A stretch of 22,371 nt of DNA, from NCBI GenBank assembly GCA_964639885.1, contig CAZXEH010000028.1, positions 1 through 22,371 on the forward strand, given 5' to 3'. This DNA comes from JAGNLA01 sp964639885 (GTDB lineage Bacteria; Caldisericota; Caldisericia; JAAYUI01). The notes beneath the pieces were generated by a model. It worked only from the letters and a program-made list of their open reading frames with translations. It was not told the origin of the DNA and ran no database searches. A program made the translations under genes and the position numbers. Numbering within the stretch: the stretch's first letter is position 1; each line of letters opens with the position of its first letter. This document shows, in pieces, positions 1 through 8,302 of this stretch.

Positions 1-2495
1 GTTGCTGCCTGACCAAGTTTGATGTACCCAAGACCCACTTCGTCAAGCATCTCGAGTTTTCGCCTGATTTGTGGAATGTTTTCAAATATTTCGAGGGCTT
101 CTTCAACGGTCAGATCAAGGATTTCAGAGATGTTTTTGCCTTTGAACTTCACTTCAAGGGTTTCACGGTTGAAGCGCTTCCCCTTGCAAACTTCGCAGGT
201 GACGTAAACATCGGGCAGGAACTGCATTTCAATCTTGATCACGCCGTCACCCTCGCAGGCCTCGCACCTTCCGCCCTTGACGTTGAAGCTGAATCTGCCG
301 GGTTCATAGCCTCTCGCCTTGGATTCCGGCAGCTTTGAGAAGATGTCCCTGATGACGGTGAACATGCCCGTGTATGTGGCCGGGTTTGACCTTGGTGTGC
401 GACCGATTGGCGACTGGTCGACAACAACAACCTTATCGATGAACTCGATGCCCTTTATTTCCTTGCACTTGCCCGGGATGTCCCTCGAACGGTAAAGCTC
501 CCTGGCAAGGTTTTTGTATAAAACATCAGTGATGAGCGTTGATTTTCCTGAGCCTGAGACTCCTGTCACAACCGTGAAGGTTCCAAGCGGGATTTTGAAC
601 TCGTCACCCTTGAGGTTGTGTTCGGTTGCGCCGATGATTTTGATGAACTGGCCGTTGCCCTCCCGTCGCTCTTTTGGAACCGGAATCTTGGTTCTGCCAC
701 AAAGATACGCTCCGGTGAAGGATTCTTTGGAGTTGCAGATGTCGTCGAGGGTTCCGGTTGCCACAACGTGACCGCCATGAACGCCTGCACCCGGGCCGAT
801 GTCAACGATGAAATCGGCGCTTCTCATGGTTTCTTCGTCGTGCTCGACCACGACAAGCGTGTTACCAAGGTCTCTCAGCCTCTTTAAAGTGACCAGAAGT
901 CTGCCATTGTCCCTTGGGTGAAGACCGATGGATGGTTCGTCGAGAACGTAAAGGACACCGCCCAAACCTGAACCGATCTGGGTTGCAAGCCTTAATCGCT
1001 GCGCCTCGCCACCGGCAAGGGTTACCGATGCTCTTGAGAGGTTGAGGTAGCTCAGACCGACGTCGAGCAGGAATTTCAGTCTGGCTTTGATTTCCTTCAG
1101 TATCTGCTTGGCGATTGTCTGCTGCTTTTCTGTTAGTTTGAGGCTGTCGAAGGTGTCGTACGATCTCTGGATGGAAAGCTCGGAGAGGTCGGCAATGCTC
1201 ATTCCGTTTATAGTCACGGCCAGAGCTTCCGGTTTCAGGCGTTTTCCACCGCAAACGTTGCAGGGAACCTGAACCATGTACTGCTCGTAAACTTCCCTGG
1301 CGCCATCGGAACCGGTCTGTTTCCAGCGCCTTTCGATTGACGGGATGATGCCTTCGTGGTAGACGCGCCGTGTGTGCTTGTCCCCGAAAGAGTCCTTCCA
1401 TTCGATTGTTATTGTTTTTTTCGTGTCGCCGTAAAGTATCTTCCTTTGCACTTCCTCAGGCAGCTTTTTCCACGGGGTGTTTGCGTCTCCGCCAAAGTGT
1501 TCGGCAATCTGCTTGATAACGTTGATGCTCATTCCGTCAACGGCGTTGAATCCCGGAACCTTGATGGCTCCCTGGGCTATTGAGAGATCGGCATCTGGTA
1601 CCACCAAATCAGGCGAAACCTCGAGCTTGTGGCCGAGACCGTCGCAGGCAGGACAGGCTCCGTACGGTGAGTTGAACGAGAAAAGCCTCGGCTCAATCTC
1701 CTCGATGGCTATTCCACAATCTGGGCAGGCGAAGTTTTCGGAGAAGGTGAGTTCCTGTGGCTCTCCTTCCTTGCCCTTCTGAACCTGCATCTTCAGGACG
1801 CCTTCGCCAAGCTTGAGCGCTATCTCGAGCGAATCGGCCAGCCTTGTCTTTGATTCTTCGTCGATAAGGATTCTGTCTACGATCACTTCGAGGTCGTGTT
1901 TGAGGTTTTTGTCCAGATCGATTGGTTCCGAGAGATCGGTGATGATGCCGTCGATGCGCATTTTGTTGTAGCCGGCACGCTTCATCTTTTCGATGACTTC
2001 CTTGTACTGGCCCTTCCTCTGTCTGGCAAGCGGACCAAGAACGGTTGCCCTTGAGCCTGCGTGCTGGGTATAAAGCCAGTCAACCATCTGCTGGACTGTG
2101 GTTTGTTCGATTTCCTTGCCACACTGCGGACAGTGAGGGGTTCCGATACGGGCCATGAGAAGCCTGAGATAGTCGTAAATCTCAGTCATGGTACCAACCG
2201 TCGACCTTGGGTTTCTTGAACCGGTTTTCTGGTCTATGGAAATGGCAGGGGAAAGCCCCTCAATGTAGTCAACATCAGGCTTTTCCATCATGCCGATGAA
2301 CTGTCTTGCGTAAGCAGACAAGGATTCGACGTATCTCCTCTGGCCTTCAGCGTAGAGGGTGTCAAAAGCAAGCGAGGATTTGCCTGAACCAGACAAACCG
2401 GTTATGACCACAAGACTGTTTTTTGGCAGGGTCAGGTCAATGTTTTTGAGGTTGTGAACCCTTGCGCCTTTGATGAAAATTGTTGTTGGACCCAT
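1..2495 (-). CDS. uvrA: UvrABC excinuclease subunit A (C-terminus beyond window)
   Basis: UvrA is the damage-recognition ATPase of nucleotide excision repair; it dimerises, loads UvrB on damaged DNA and works in the cytoplasm. The reading frame is open for 831 codons from ATG at 2495 and runs off the left edge; the family is usually about 940 residues, so roughly 110 are missing. Visible features: start MGPTTIFIKGARVHNLKNI, Walker A GLSGSGKSS (residues 33-41), a CPDC...CPAC zinc module near 250-280, the first ABC signature LAGGEAQR (493-500) followed by YVLDEPSIGLHPRDN, a second Walker A GVSGSGKST (645-653), and a second zinc module around GRCEACEGDG. The second signature and Walker B lie outside. 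The start codon directly follows the pyrG stop (TAA then ATG, no gap), and the GGAGG inside pyrG is rather far upstream, so translation is probably coupled to pyrG. Identification is certain; the signature has Ala where Ser is usual. Confidence 0.97.
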   Translation of the reverse strand, partial: MGPTTIFIKGARVHNLKNIDLTLPKNSLVVITGLSGSGKSSLAFDTLYAEGQRRYVESLSAYARQFIGMMEKPDVDYIEGLSPAISIDQKTGSRNPRSTVGTMTEIYDYLRLLMARIGTPHCPQCGKEIEQTTVQQMVDWLYTQHAGSRATVLGPLARQRKGQYKEVIEKMKRAGYNKMRIDGIITDLSEPIDLDKNLKHDLEVIVDRILIDEESKTRLADSLEIALKLGEGVLKMQVQKGKEGEPQELTFSENFACPDCGIAIEEIEPRLFSFNSPYGACPACDGLGHKLEVSPDLVVPDADLSIAQGAIKVPGFNAVDGMSINVIKQIAEHFGGDANTPWKKLPEEVQRKILYGDTKKTITIEWKDSFGDKHTRRVYHEGIIPSIERRWKQTGSDGAREVYEQYMVQVPCNVCGGKRLKPEALAVTINGMSIADLSELSIQRSYDTFDSLKLTEKQQTIAKQILKEIKARLKFLLDVGLSYLNLSRASVTLAGGEAQRLRLATQIGSGLGGVLYVLDEPSIGLHPRDNGRLLVTLKRLRDLGNTLVVVEHDEETMRSADFIVDIGPGAGVHGGHVVATGTLDDICNSKESFTGAYLCGRTKIPVPKERREGNGQFIKIIGATEHNLKGDEFKIPLGTFTVVTGVSGSGKSTLITDVLYKNLARELYRSRDIPGKCKEIKGIEFIDKVVVVDQSPIGRTPRSNPATYTGMFTVIRDIFSKLPESKARGYEPGRFSFNVKGGRCEACEGDGVIKIEMQFLPDVYVTCEVCKGKRFNRETLEVKFKGKNISEILDLTVEEALEIFENIPQIRRKLEMLDEVGLGYIKLGQAA

Positions 2496-4127
2496 TTAAA
2501 TACCTAGTTTTTCCTCCGATTTGAGGGAGCAGGCGTATTCATTCGCGGCCTTGACAAACTCTGCAAACAGCGGATGCGGATTCTCCAGTCTCGACCTGAG
2601 TTCCGGATGGAACTGCACGCCTATCATGAATGGGTGGTCTTTTATCTCGCCGATTTCTACAAGATCAAGCGTCGGATTGATGCCTGAGAAAACCATACCG
2701 GCTTCTTCAAGCTGGGCTTTGTACTCGTTGTTTATCTCGAATCTGTGGCGGTGGCGCTCGAAAATCTTTGGCTCCCTGTAAACCCTTCTTGCCAGAGTGT
2801 CTTCGGCAATCACGCATGGCTGGGCGCCAAGCCTCATGGTTCCACCCTTGTCGATGATGTATTTCTGTGATGCCATGACATCTACAACCGGTTGCGGTGT
2901 TTCAGGAACAAACTCGGTTGAGTTGGCCTCCTTAAGGCCACAGATGTTCCTGGCCATTTCGATGGTCATTATCTGCAAACCAAGGCAGAGTCCGAGGTAC
3001 GGAACCTTGTTTTTCCTGGCGTATTCAGCAGCAAGAACCATGCCCTCAACGCCACGGTAGCCAAAGCCACCAGGCACGAGAATGCCGGCGTACTCTTTGA
3101 GCTTTGCCATTCCTTCACTGGTCTGGATGATGTCGGATTCTAGCCAGTCGATCTGGACTTTCTTGCCAACGCCGATTGAGCCGTGTTTCAAGGCTTCGTT
3201 GACCGAAAGGTAGGCGTCGTTGAGCTTTGTGTACTTGCCAACCATTGCGATTTTGAGCGTCTCGGTCTGCTTGACGAGAGCGTCGACCTGCTTTTTCCAA
3301 CTGTCCAGATTTGCCGGTCTCGGGAGCATTCCCCACATCTCCGACATCTTGTTTGCAACGCCCTGTTCTTCAAGCAGGAGAGGCACTTTGTAGACTGAGT
3401 CGAGGTCGGCAATCGAGTAGACGTTGTCGAGGTTGACGTCACAGAACAAGGAAATCTTCTGCCTTACTTCCTTTGTTACCGGAATCTCGCAACGGCAGCC
3501 GATCATTGAAGGGATGATTCCGATTCGGCGAAGCTCGTTGACCGAGTGCTGGGTTGGTTTTGTTTTAAGTTCATTGGTGATGCGCAGCAGTGGAACGTAT
3601 GTGAGGTGGAAGTAGATCACTTCCTGGTCACGGCGCTCTGCGCCGAACTGCCTGATTGCTTCGAGGAACGGCTGGCTCTCGATGTCGCCCACAGTTCCGC
3701 CAATTTCGGTGATGACTATGTCTGAACCGGTTTTCTCGCCTACATACAGGATTCTTGACTTTATTTCCTGCGTCAGATGCGGGATTATCTGGACTGTTGC
3801 GCCAAGAAAATCGCCCCTGCGTTCCTTTGAAAGAACCGCCTGGTAGAGGGAGCCGGTGGTGACGTTGTTGTCCTTTGAAAGCGAAATGTTGAGGAAACGC
3901 TCGTAGTGGCCTAGGTCAAGGTCGGTTTCCGCTCCATCATCGGTTACGAAAACCTCGCCGTGCTGGAAGGGATTTTGTGAGCCTGCATCGACGTTGAGGT
4001 ATGGGTCGAATTTGAGGATGGTCACCTTGTAGCCTCTGGATGCAAAGAGCTTTCCTATCGAGGCTGAAACGATTCCCTTTCCAAGAGAACTCAGTACTCC
4101 GCCTGTCACAAACAGATACTTGGCCAT
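2496..4127 (-). CDS. pyrG: CTP synthase
   Basis: CTP synthase makes CTP from UTP, ATP and glutamine, the last step of pyrimidine nucleotide synthesis, in the cytoplasm. The protein is 543 residues, normal for the family. The N-terminal synthetase domain shows VTGGVLSSLGKG near residues 7-18 and ITEIGGTVGDIES at 140-151. The C-terminal class I glutamine amidotransferase domain shows GLCLGLQ with nucleophile Cys381, and GVQFHPE with His507 and Glu509. All expected catalytic residues are visible. The frame extends nine codons upstream to 4154, but I chose ATG 4127 because GGAGG lies four bases before it and family members begin MAKY at this point. It is the first gene of a pyrG-uvrA unit and is divergent from the lipoprotein gene at 4212. 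Confidence 0.97.
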   Translation of the reverse strand: MAKYLFVTGGVLSSLGKGIVSASIGKLFASRGYKVTILKFDPYLNVDAGSQNPFQHGEVFVTDDGAETDLDLGHYERFLNISLSKDNNVTTGSLYQAVLSKERRGDFLGATVQIIPHLTQEIKSRILYVGEKTGSDIVITEIGGTVGDIESQPFLEAIRQFGAERRDQEVIYFHLTYVPLLRITNELKTKPTQHSVNELRRIGIIPSMIGCRCEIPVTKEVRQKISLFCDVNLDNVYSIADLDSVYKVPLLLEEQGVANKMSEMWGMLPRPANLDSWKKQVDALVKQTETLKIAMVGKYTKLNDAYLSVNEALKHGSIGVGKKVQIDWLESDIIQTSEGMAKLKEYAGILVPGGFGYRGVEGMVLAAEYARKNKVPYLGLCLGLQIMTIEMARNICGLKEANSTEFVPETPQPVVDVMASQKYIIDKGGTMRLGAQPCVIAEDTLARRVYREPKIFERHRHRFEINNEYKAQLEEAGMVFSGINPTLDLVEIGEIKDHPFMIGVQFHPELRSRLENPHPLFAEFVKAANEYACSLKSEEKLGI

Positions 4128-4144
4128 AAAACCTCCAAACCATA

Positions 4145-4173
4145 TTTTTACCACCCAGGCCGTTCCCGGTCAA
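4145..4173 (-). promoter_or_regulatory. Possible sigma70-type promoter of pyrG-uvrA
   Basis: Reading leftward, TTGACC (4173-4168) is followed after exactly 17 bases by TAAAAA (4150-4145). This would start transcription only about 11 bases before the pyrG ATG, just enough to include its GGAGG at 4136-4132. The -10 box is a weak match, so this is a suggestion from spacing and the -35 sequence only. Confidence 0.3.
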
Positions 4174-4182
4174 CGGTTGACC
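4168..4182. promoter_or_regulatory. Operator-like palindrome in the divergent pyrG/lipoprotein region
   Basis: GGTCAAC-G-GTTGACC is a perfect 7-base inverted repeat with one central base, lying in the 84-base region between two divergent starts. Each arm contains TTGACC, so the palindrome coincides with a possible -35 element in both directions. A dimeric regulator binding here could control both genes. No regulator gene is in the window, and a 15-base palindrome can arise by chance. Confidence 0.3.
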
Positions 4183-4211
4183 TGGATAACCATTTAAAAG
4201 AAAATGTGGGG

Positions 4212-4979
4212 ATGAAGAAAACAATTCTGGCTGTCTGGGTGCTTGTCCTTTTGCTGGCTTCATGCGGGTCTGACAACAAAAAATACATCACAGACGAGTC
4301 GATCTCACAGCTCAGGCTTGCGTCGGTTTCTGCATTCACGCAGGCTCAGCTGCAGCTTGAAATCATCGGATCAGATTTCAAAATTGGCGATCTCCCCGAG
4401 GGCGATGTCCAGGTGTGCAACAAACCTGTGCCAAGGGCGCTCGTTGATGTTTTGGGCAAAGACATGGCAACAGACCTGAAGCTGGCCGTTTGTCTTTCTG
4501 AAGGTCGCAACCTCAAGCCGGTGTTTGACAAGGACGACGCATTTCTGGCTGACCTGGAAAGCCTTGGACTAAATTACGACGTTGATAGTTTCATGTACGA
4601 CATAGCGTGTCTTGAAAGCCTGAAGCTCGACGAAAAAAACTGGCGCGAACAACTGCCGTTTCGAAAAGGTGTGCCAACCGTCCCAATCAGGAAGGACGAT
4701 GTCGACAAGGCCAGGGAAAAACTTGCAAAAATCAAAACTGACTTCAGCGATAACGTCAAAAGGATCGTCGGCAACCTGAAGCAATCGGGTGGCGACATGG
4801 AGATGGTTTTCTGGCTTGAGGACTGCGGCAAGGAGATTTCTACATATCTTGAGTCCTACTGTGAACAGAAAGACGGACCAGCCATGCCTTATGCCGACTG
4901 CGACACGATCATCACAGACCGGATGGCAAAACCTTACAAGGAGCTGTTCGGGCAGGAGCTGAAGCTGACAGATCAGTAG
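4212..4979 (+). CDS. Lipoprotein of unknown function
   Basis: The 255-residue product begins with a lipoprotein signal peptide: MKK, a hydrophobic run, then the lipobox Leu15-Ala16-Ser17-Cys18. It should be lipidated on Cys18 and anchored in a membrane. The mature part is charged, probably mostly helical, with several scattered cysteines (for example in VQVCNKP, DIACLES, LEDCGKE and ESYCEQK) that could form disulphides outside the cytoplasm. I recognise no family. The start is uncertain: GTG at 4206 is in frame two codons upstream, and neither start has a normally spaced SD site; ATG 4212 gives the cleaner signal peptide. It precedes the flavoprotein gene by 43 bases on the same strand, so the two may be cotranscribed. 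Confidence 0.85.
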   Translation: MKKTILAVWVLVLLLASCGSDNKKYITDESISQLRLASVSAFTQAQLQLEIIGSDFKIGDLPEGDVQVCNKPVPRALVDVLGKDMATDLKLAVCLSEGRNLKPVFDKDDAFLADLESLGLNYDVDSFMYDIACLESLKLDEKNWREQLPFRKGVPTVPIRKDDVDKAREKLAKIKTDFSDNVKRIVGNLKQSGGDMEMVFWLEDCGKEISTYLESYCEQKDGPAMPYADCDTIITDRMAKPYKELFGQELKLTDQ

Positions 4980-5022
4980 CATTGGCAGACAAATTCAGTA
5001 TCAATAACTTTGGAGGAACAAA

Positions 5023-5712
5023 ATGAAAGCGGAACTGGTTTATGGAAGCCCGAACGGAAGGAACTCGGCCTCGTGGAGGCTCGGTTCAAGCTTTGGAAAA
5101 GGTCTGGAGTCTGCCGGCTGGGAAACCAATGAGACGATCATCTACGACAAGGACATAAACCATTGTCTGGGCTGCAAAAGCTGCTGGTCGGCAACCCCTG
5201 GAAAATGTGTCCAGGCTGACGATATGGCCGGGATCATAGAGAGACTGTCAAACACCGATCTGGTCGTGCTCTCTACTCCGCTCTACTACTTCATGGTTCC
5301 CGGCAAGACCAAGGATTATCTTGACAGGCACATGCCTATTTTCTACCAGACGGTTCTGAAGATGTACGGCAAATCAGCCCAGGACTGGATTGACAAGATC
5401 AAGTTTGTGCTCATTTCATGCTGTGGGTTTCTGGACAAGAACTTTTTTGGGGGATTGAAAATGTCCATGCAGCACATCTATGGCAAGGCTTATTCTGCCG
5501 ATTTCCTCGTACCAAATTCTGCCGGTATGTCTGCCGACAAAAATGGCACCGAGTTTGCCGACTATTACAAGCTCATGGAGAGAATGGGCGCTGAATTTGG
5601 CAAGAATTCTTCAATCTCACCCGAATCCCGCAAGGAGTTTGAGGACTTCACGACCATGAACGAGGCAAAGGTTGCTGAAATGCGCGCCAGATTTGCCTTG
5701 ATAAACAAGTAG
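5023..5712 (+). CDS. Flavodoxin-fold NAD(P)H-dependent reductase / iron-sulfur flavoprotein-like
   Basis: This 229-residue cytoplasmic protein has the layout of the NADPH-dependent FMN reductase family: an N-terminal beta strand and phosphate loop (ELVYGSPNGRNSAS, residues 4-17), a cysteine motif and DDM (66-68), then LVVLSTPLYYFMVPGKTKDYLDRH, the segment that lines the flavin in this family. The cysteines Cys48, Cys51, Cys54 and Cys62 fit C-x2-C-x2-C-x7-C, the compact pattern known from iron-sulfur flavoproteins that binds a 4Fe-4S cluster next to FMN. I infer an electron-transfer flavoprotein; the cluster is not proven by motif alone and the substrate is unknown. GGAGG lies eight bases before ATG. 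The last 13 codons recur at 8198-8236, which shows that this gene took part in a local duplication. Confidence 0.88.
   Translation: MKAELVYGSPNGRNSASWRLGSSFGKGLESAGWETNETIIYDKDINHCLGCKSCWSATPGKCVQADDMAGIIERLSNTDLVVLSTPLYYFMVPGKTKDYLDRHMPIFYQTVLKMYGKSAQDWIDKIKFVLISCCGFLDKNFFGGLKMSMQHIYGKAYSADFLVPNSAGMSADKNGTEFADYYKLMERMGAEFGKNSSISPESRKEFEDFTTMNEAKVAEMRARFALINK
5674..5712 (+). repeat. 3' tail of the flavoprotein gene, copy 1 (direct repeat)
   Basis: The last 39 bases of the flavoprotein gene, encoding AEMRARFALINK and stop, recur at 8198-8236. I count three differences, all at third positions or in the stop codon, and the first 23 bases are identical. This is the intact parent copy. Confidence 0.9.
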
Positions 5713-5750
5713 CACCAAAGTAAACCAGTCTTCAACATTTTTAGTATTAA

Positions 5751-5775
5751 CCCCAGATGGTTGAATCTGGAGGGG
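5751..5775 (+). promoter_or_regulatory. Hairpin covering the ribosome binding site of array gene 1
   Basis: CCAGAT (5753-5758), a six-base loop, and ATCTGG (5765-5770) form a perfect 6-bp stem; two more C-G pairs (5751-5752 with 5772-5773) extend it across a bulged A. The right arm contains GGAGGGG (5769-5775), the only SD site for ATG 5780. If folded, it would block ribosome binding, as in RNA thermometers or regulated leaders. The effect is inferred from pairing only. Confidence 0.45.
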
Positions 5776-5779
5776 TGTT

Positions 5780-8161
5780 ATGGTTTCAAGATTCTTCAAG
5801 ATAATTCTAGTTTTAGTGATCACGGCTAGCTTTGTTGGCTTTGATGAGAGAGTTGCCAGAACAGACTCGCAGCCAACCATGCCTTTTGTAATAAAGGCGA
5901 ATGATACTTACTTTTATAGCCAGTTTGAAAACGTTACAAGCAAATACGCAATATTTAGCAACTTCGCTGGAAACAAGCTGTACATCGACCTTACCACCGG
6001 TGAAAAAGTACCTGAAAACAAGCTGGATTATACCTCACTTGCGGCAGACATACCGGTAAATTCATTCAGAGTTGACAAATTTGGCCAATGTTCAACAAGC
6101 ACCAACTTCGCCGATCTGGAAGTTATTGGCAACAACTTTTTTGCAGTTGGATATGAGCAAGGATGCAAGATTGCACCTATCGAGCCACAAAAAGGTATCT
6201 TTGTCAAGAGCAATTATTCAACTGGCAAAGTAACCATTTTCAAAATTAACCCGTACAAGGAGCTCTATAGCTTCTACACAATAAAAGAGAGCAATTTTGA
6301 ATGTACTGTATTCGCAAAAAAGTATATGATAGTTAACAACTCAATCATAGAACTTGAGTCAGGCAAACTTCTATCTATGTTTTCAGGCAAACAATGGCCA
6401 ATCAAATACAAGATTTCAGATGATTATACACAAATATTCAATGTTATCCTTAACACAAAAACCTTAGAGGTTGTTTACATCTCCAAAAGATTTGACACAC
6501 CTTTATGCCTCTCAGACAATGTTTGCTACACATGGTGGGTGGATAATAATGATTATAACAAGTTATTGATCGAATCGTATAATATTGAAACAAGACGTTC
6601 TGATATTCAAGTAATTCACATTTCAGGAAACGACCCAAACCGACGAAAAGCGGGTCTGATGTTTGGTGTCATCAAAGGGCTTGCCTATTTCTACGAAAAT
6701 ATCAATGGTTATTTTGAAGTGTTCGATCTTACGACTAAGAAAGAAGTTTTTTCTGTGCCAGCAAATCACTCATTGATTAACTTCACAGGCGCTGACAATG
6801 ACAGACAGATTGTTTTTTCGGATGGTGGCACGGTCTATTGTTATGACGTCATAAAGCGGAAGTTGATTTGGAAAAAGGCAATTATAACTTATGCGGAGTT
6901 TATTGATGTAGGTAATACGCATTTGTGTATGGTGCCTGAAGGTGAAGACACAACCAAAATCTTTGATTTGGACAACCCTGGGAAGAAAATATTGATGAAA
7001 TCAAACGATCTGGATCGGTCTTCAAAACTTATCTATTTTAATACAGGCATTTTCTACACTCATCTTGATGGCACAACTTGTTCAATCAAACGATACAATT
7101 TGGATGGGTCAAGTGTCAATCTACCTTCTGTGACTCAGGAAGATATTGAAAAAGTAAAAATTTCTTTGCTGATGTGTGGCGACAAAACATTTCTGGCAAA
7201 GTACGATTATAGAAAATATGATGAAATCAGTTCGACCATGTTAAGTATGTATGAGCTCGATGACAACTTGTGGAAGAAAAGGATTGAGGTTCATGATTTC
7301 AGCAGTTTAATATCAAATGACAGCTACATTGTCATCAGGCAAAACTGGAAAATTCTTATTTACAATGTGCTCAGCCGTGATAAAACAACTTTGGAAGACA
7401 CTGAGTATCGCTCGTTCGAGGCAATTTCTGACAACAAGATTGTCTGCTACAATTATGATCTAAGGGATTATTCAATATTTGACATCATCGAAAGGAAATT
7501 TTCAAGCAGGATAGAGAAATGCAAATACATCGGAACTGAGAATTCAACATTCTACTTCATAGCTGATTATAAAATCATCTTCATCAAAGATGGAATAATC
7601 AACAATACTGAAAATAAAAATATAGATATGTTTGTTCACAAGAATGAAATAAAAATTGTTGGTGGTATGCTTTTTTACAACGGTAAACTTACCAGTTTGG
7701 ATGGCAAAACAAATCAAACTCTGTTTTATGGTTTTCGAAGCGATCTCTACCTGAAAGACGGCAAGCTGTCACTTACTGATTGCATGTGTTCACTCACAAA
7801 TGCTGACCTTGTCCCCTGCTCAACATATTCGATTACAAAACAAGGCAATATTATTAAACTGACAAACACAGGCACATTGCCTATACAGGGCAAATTCTGT
7901 ATTGTTGACACAAACACCGAGTTTCCAGCCGTCAGGCTTGAAAACTTCAAAACATTCTCAGCAAATCCTGGCAAGACAATTGATCTGACAAATATCGGTT
8001 CCAACAGACAGCAACTATTAGCAATCAACTGCGATGCAGTTTTGGATATGACAAGATTCGACTTCAAGGGCAAGTCATCTCTTTCAGACACATATTGTGG
8101 TACAAGCATCGACTTCGATGGAACTGCATGGACTCTCAGCTTGTGGAACAAAGACCAGTGA
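5780..8161 (+). CDS. Secreted propeller-like paralogue, array gene 1
   Basis: The 793-residue product starts with a Sec-type signal peptide (MVSRFFKIILVLVITASF) and should be exported. Most of the chain consists of short beta-strand repeats resembling PQQ/WD-type propeller blades, with a D-x-x-T/K-x-x-x-x-W pattern, for example YIDLTTGEKV, VFDLTTKKEVFSV and CYDVIKRKLIWKK. From residue 680 (CSTYSITKQG) to the end lies the C-terminal domain shared with the next genes, closing with DFDGTAWTLSLWNKDQ. The segment around CYDVIKRKLIW matches FCYDFKERKLAW in array gene 5, so those two may be the closest relatives outside the gene 3/4 pair. GGAGGGG precedes ATG 5780 but lies in a hairpin. No enzyme active site is recognised; binding to a surface, glycan or protein is a guess. 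Confidence 0.85.
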   Translation: MVSRFFKIILVLVITASFVGFDERVARTDSQPTMPFVIKANDTYFYSQFENVTSKYAIFSNFAGNKLYIDLTTGEKVPENKLDYTSLAADIPVNSFRVDKFGQCSTSTNFADLEVIGNNFFAVGYEQGCKIAPIEPQKGIFVKSNYSTGKVTIFKINPYKELYSFYTIKESNFECTVFAKKYMIVNNSIIELESGKLLSMFSGKQWPIKYKISDDYTQIFNVILNTKTLEVVYISKRFDTPLCLSDNVCYTWWVDNNDYNKLLIESYNIETRRSDIQVIHISGNDPNRRKAGLMFGVIKGLAYFYENINGYFEVFDLTTKKEVFSVPANHSLINFTGADNDRQIVFSDGGTVYCYDVIKRKLIWKKAIITYAEFIDVGNTHLCMVPEGEDTTKIFDLDNPGKKILMKSNDLDRSSKLIYFNTGIFYTHLDGTTCSIKRYNLDGSSVNLPSVTQEDIEKVKISLLMCGDKTFLAKYDYRKYDEISSTMLSMYELDDNLWKKRIEVHDFSSLISNDSYIVIRQNWKILIYNVLSRDKTTLEDTEYRSFEAISDNKIVCYNYDLRDYSIFDIIERKFSSRIEKCKYIGTENSTFYFIADYKIIFIKDGIINNTENKNIDMFVHKNEIKIVGGMLFYNGKLTSLDGKTNQTLFYGFRSDLYLKDGKLSLTDCMCSLTNADLVPCSTYSITKQGNIIKLTNTGTLPIQGKFCIVDTNTEFPAVRLENFKTFSANPGKTIDLTNIGSNRQQLLAINCDAVLDMTRFDFKGKSSLSDTYCGTSIDFDGTAWTLSLWNKDQ

Positions 8162-8191
8162 TGTATCTCGGTGTTCTACCAAAATGATTCG

Positions 8192-8236
8192 AAACTGGCT
8201 GAAATGCGCGCCAGATTTGCTTTGATAAACAAATAA
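8192..8236 (+). pseudogene. Remnant: 3' tail of a second flavoprotein gene
   Basis: The frame KLAEMRARFALINK-stop reproduces the end of the flavoprotein gene at 5674-5712 at 36 of 39 bases from 8198 to 8236. Nothing upstream in the 30 bases to the end of array gene 1 resembles the rest of that gene, and the spacer downstream differs too. It has no start codon or SD site of its own. The simplest reading is that a flavoprotein-plus-propeller segment was duplicated and most of the second flavoprotein copy was later deleted. Confidence 0.8.
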
Positions 8237-8300
8237 ACCTCCTTTTTCCCTTTGAACGGCTGCAGCCTGGTTACGGTATTTGTTTTGAAAACCGGAGGTT
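8236..8300 (+). promoter_or_regulatory. Leader of array gene 2 with an anti-SD sequence
   Basis: AACCTCC at 8236-8242 is the exact complement of GGAGGTT at 8294-8300, which is the SD site of array gene 2. Between them lies a self-complementary GGCTGCAGCC. A folded leader could hide the ribosome binding site. A 7-base match over this distance could be chance; it is noted because gene 1 also has its SD site in a stem. Confidence 0.3.
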
Positions 8301-8302
8301 GT

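Noticed and set aside
987..1019. UvrA signature LAGGEAQR with Ala instead of Ser
   Set aside because: From memory, some actinobacterial UvrA proteins carry Ala here too, and the rest of the ATPase site is normal, so I do not treat it as a defect.
862..1401. Open frame of 179 codons on the minus strand
   Set aside because: It lies inside uvrA in another frame and has the Arg/Gln-rich composition of a shadow.
4128..4154. Nine-codon upstream extension of pyrG
   Set aside because: GGAGG directly precedes ATG 4127, and CTP synthases start with MAKY-type sequences.
8252..8302. Upstream TTG extension of array gene 2
   Set aside because: ATG 8303 has the SD site and starts the signal peptide; the extension would put 17 residues in front of it.
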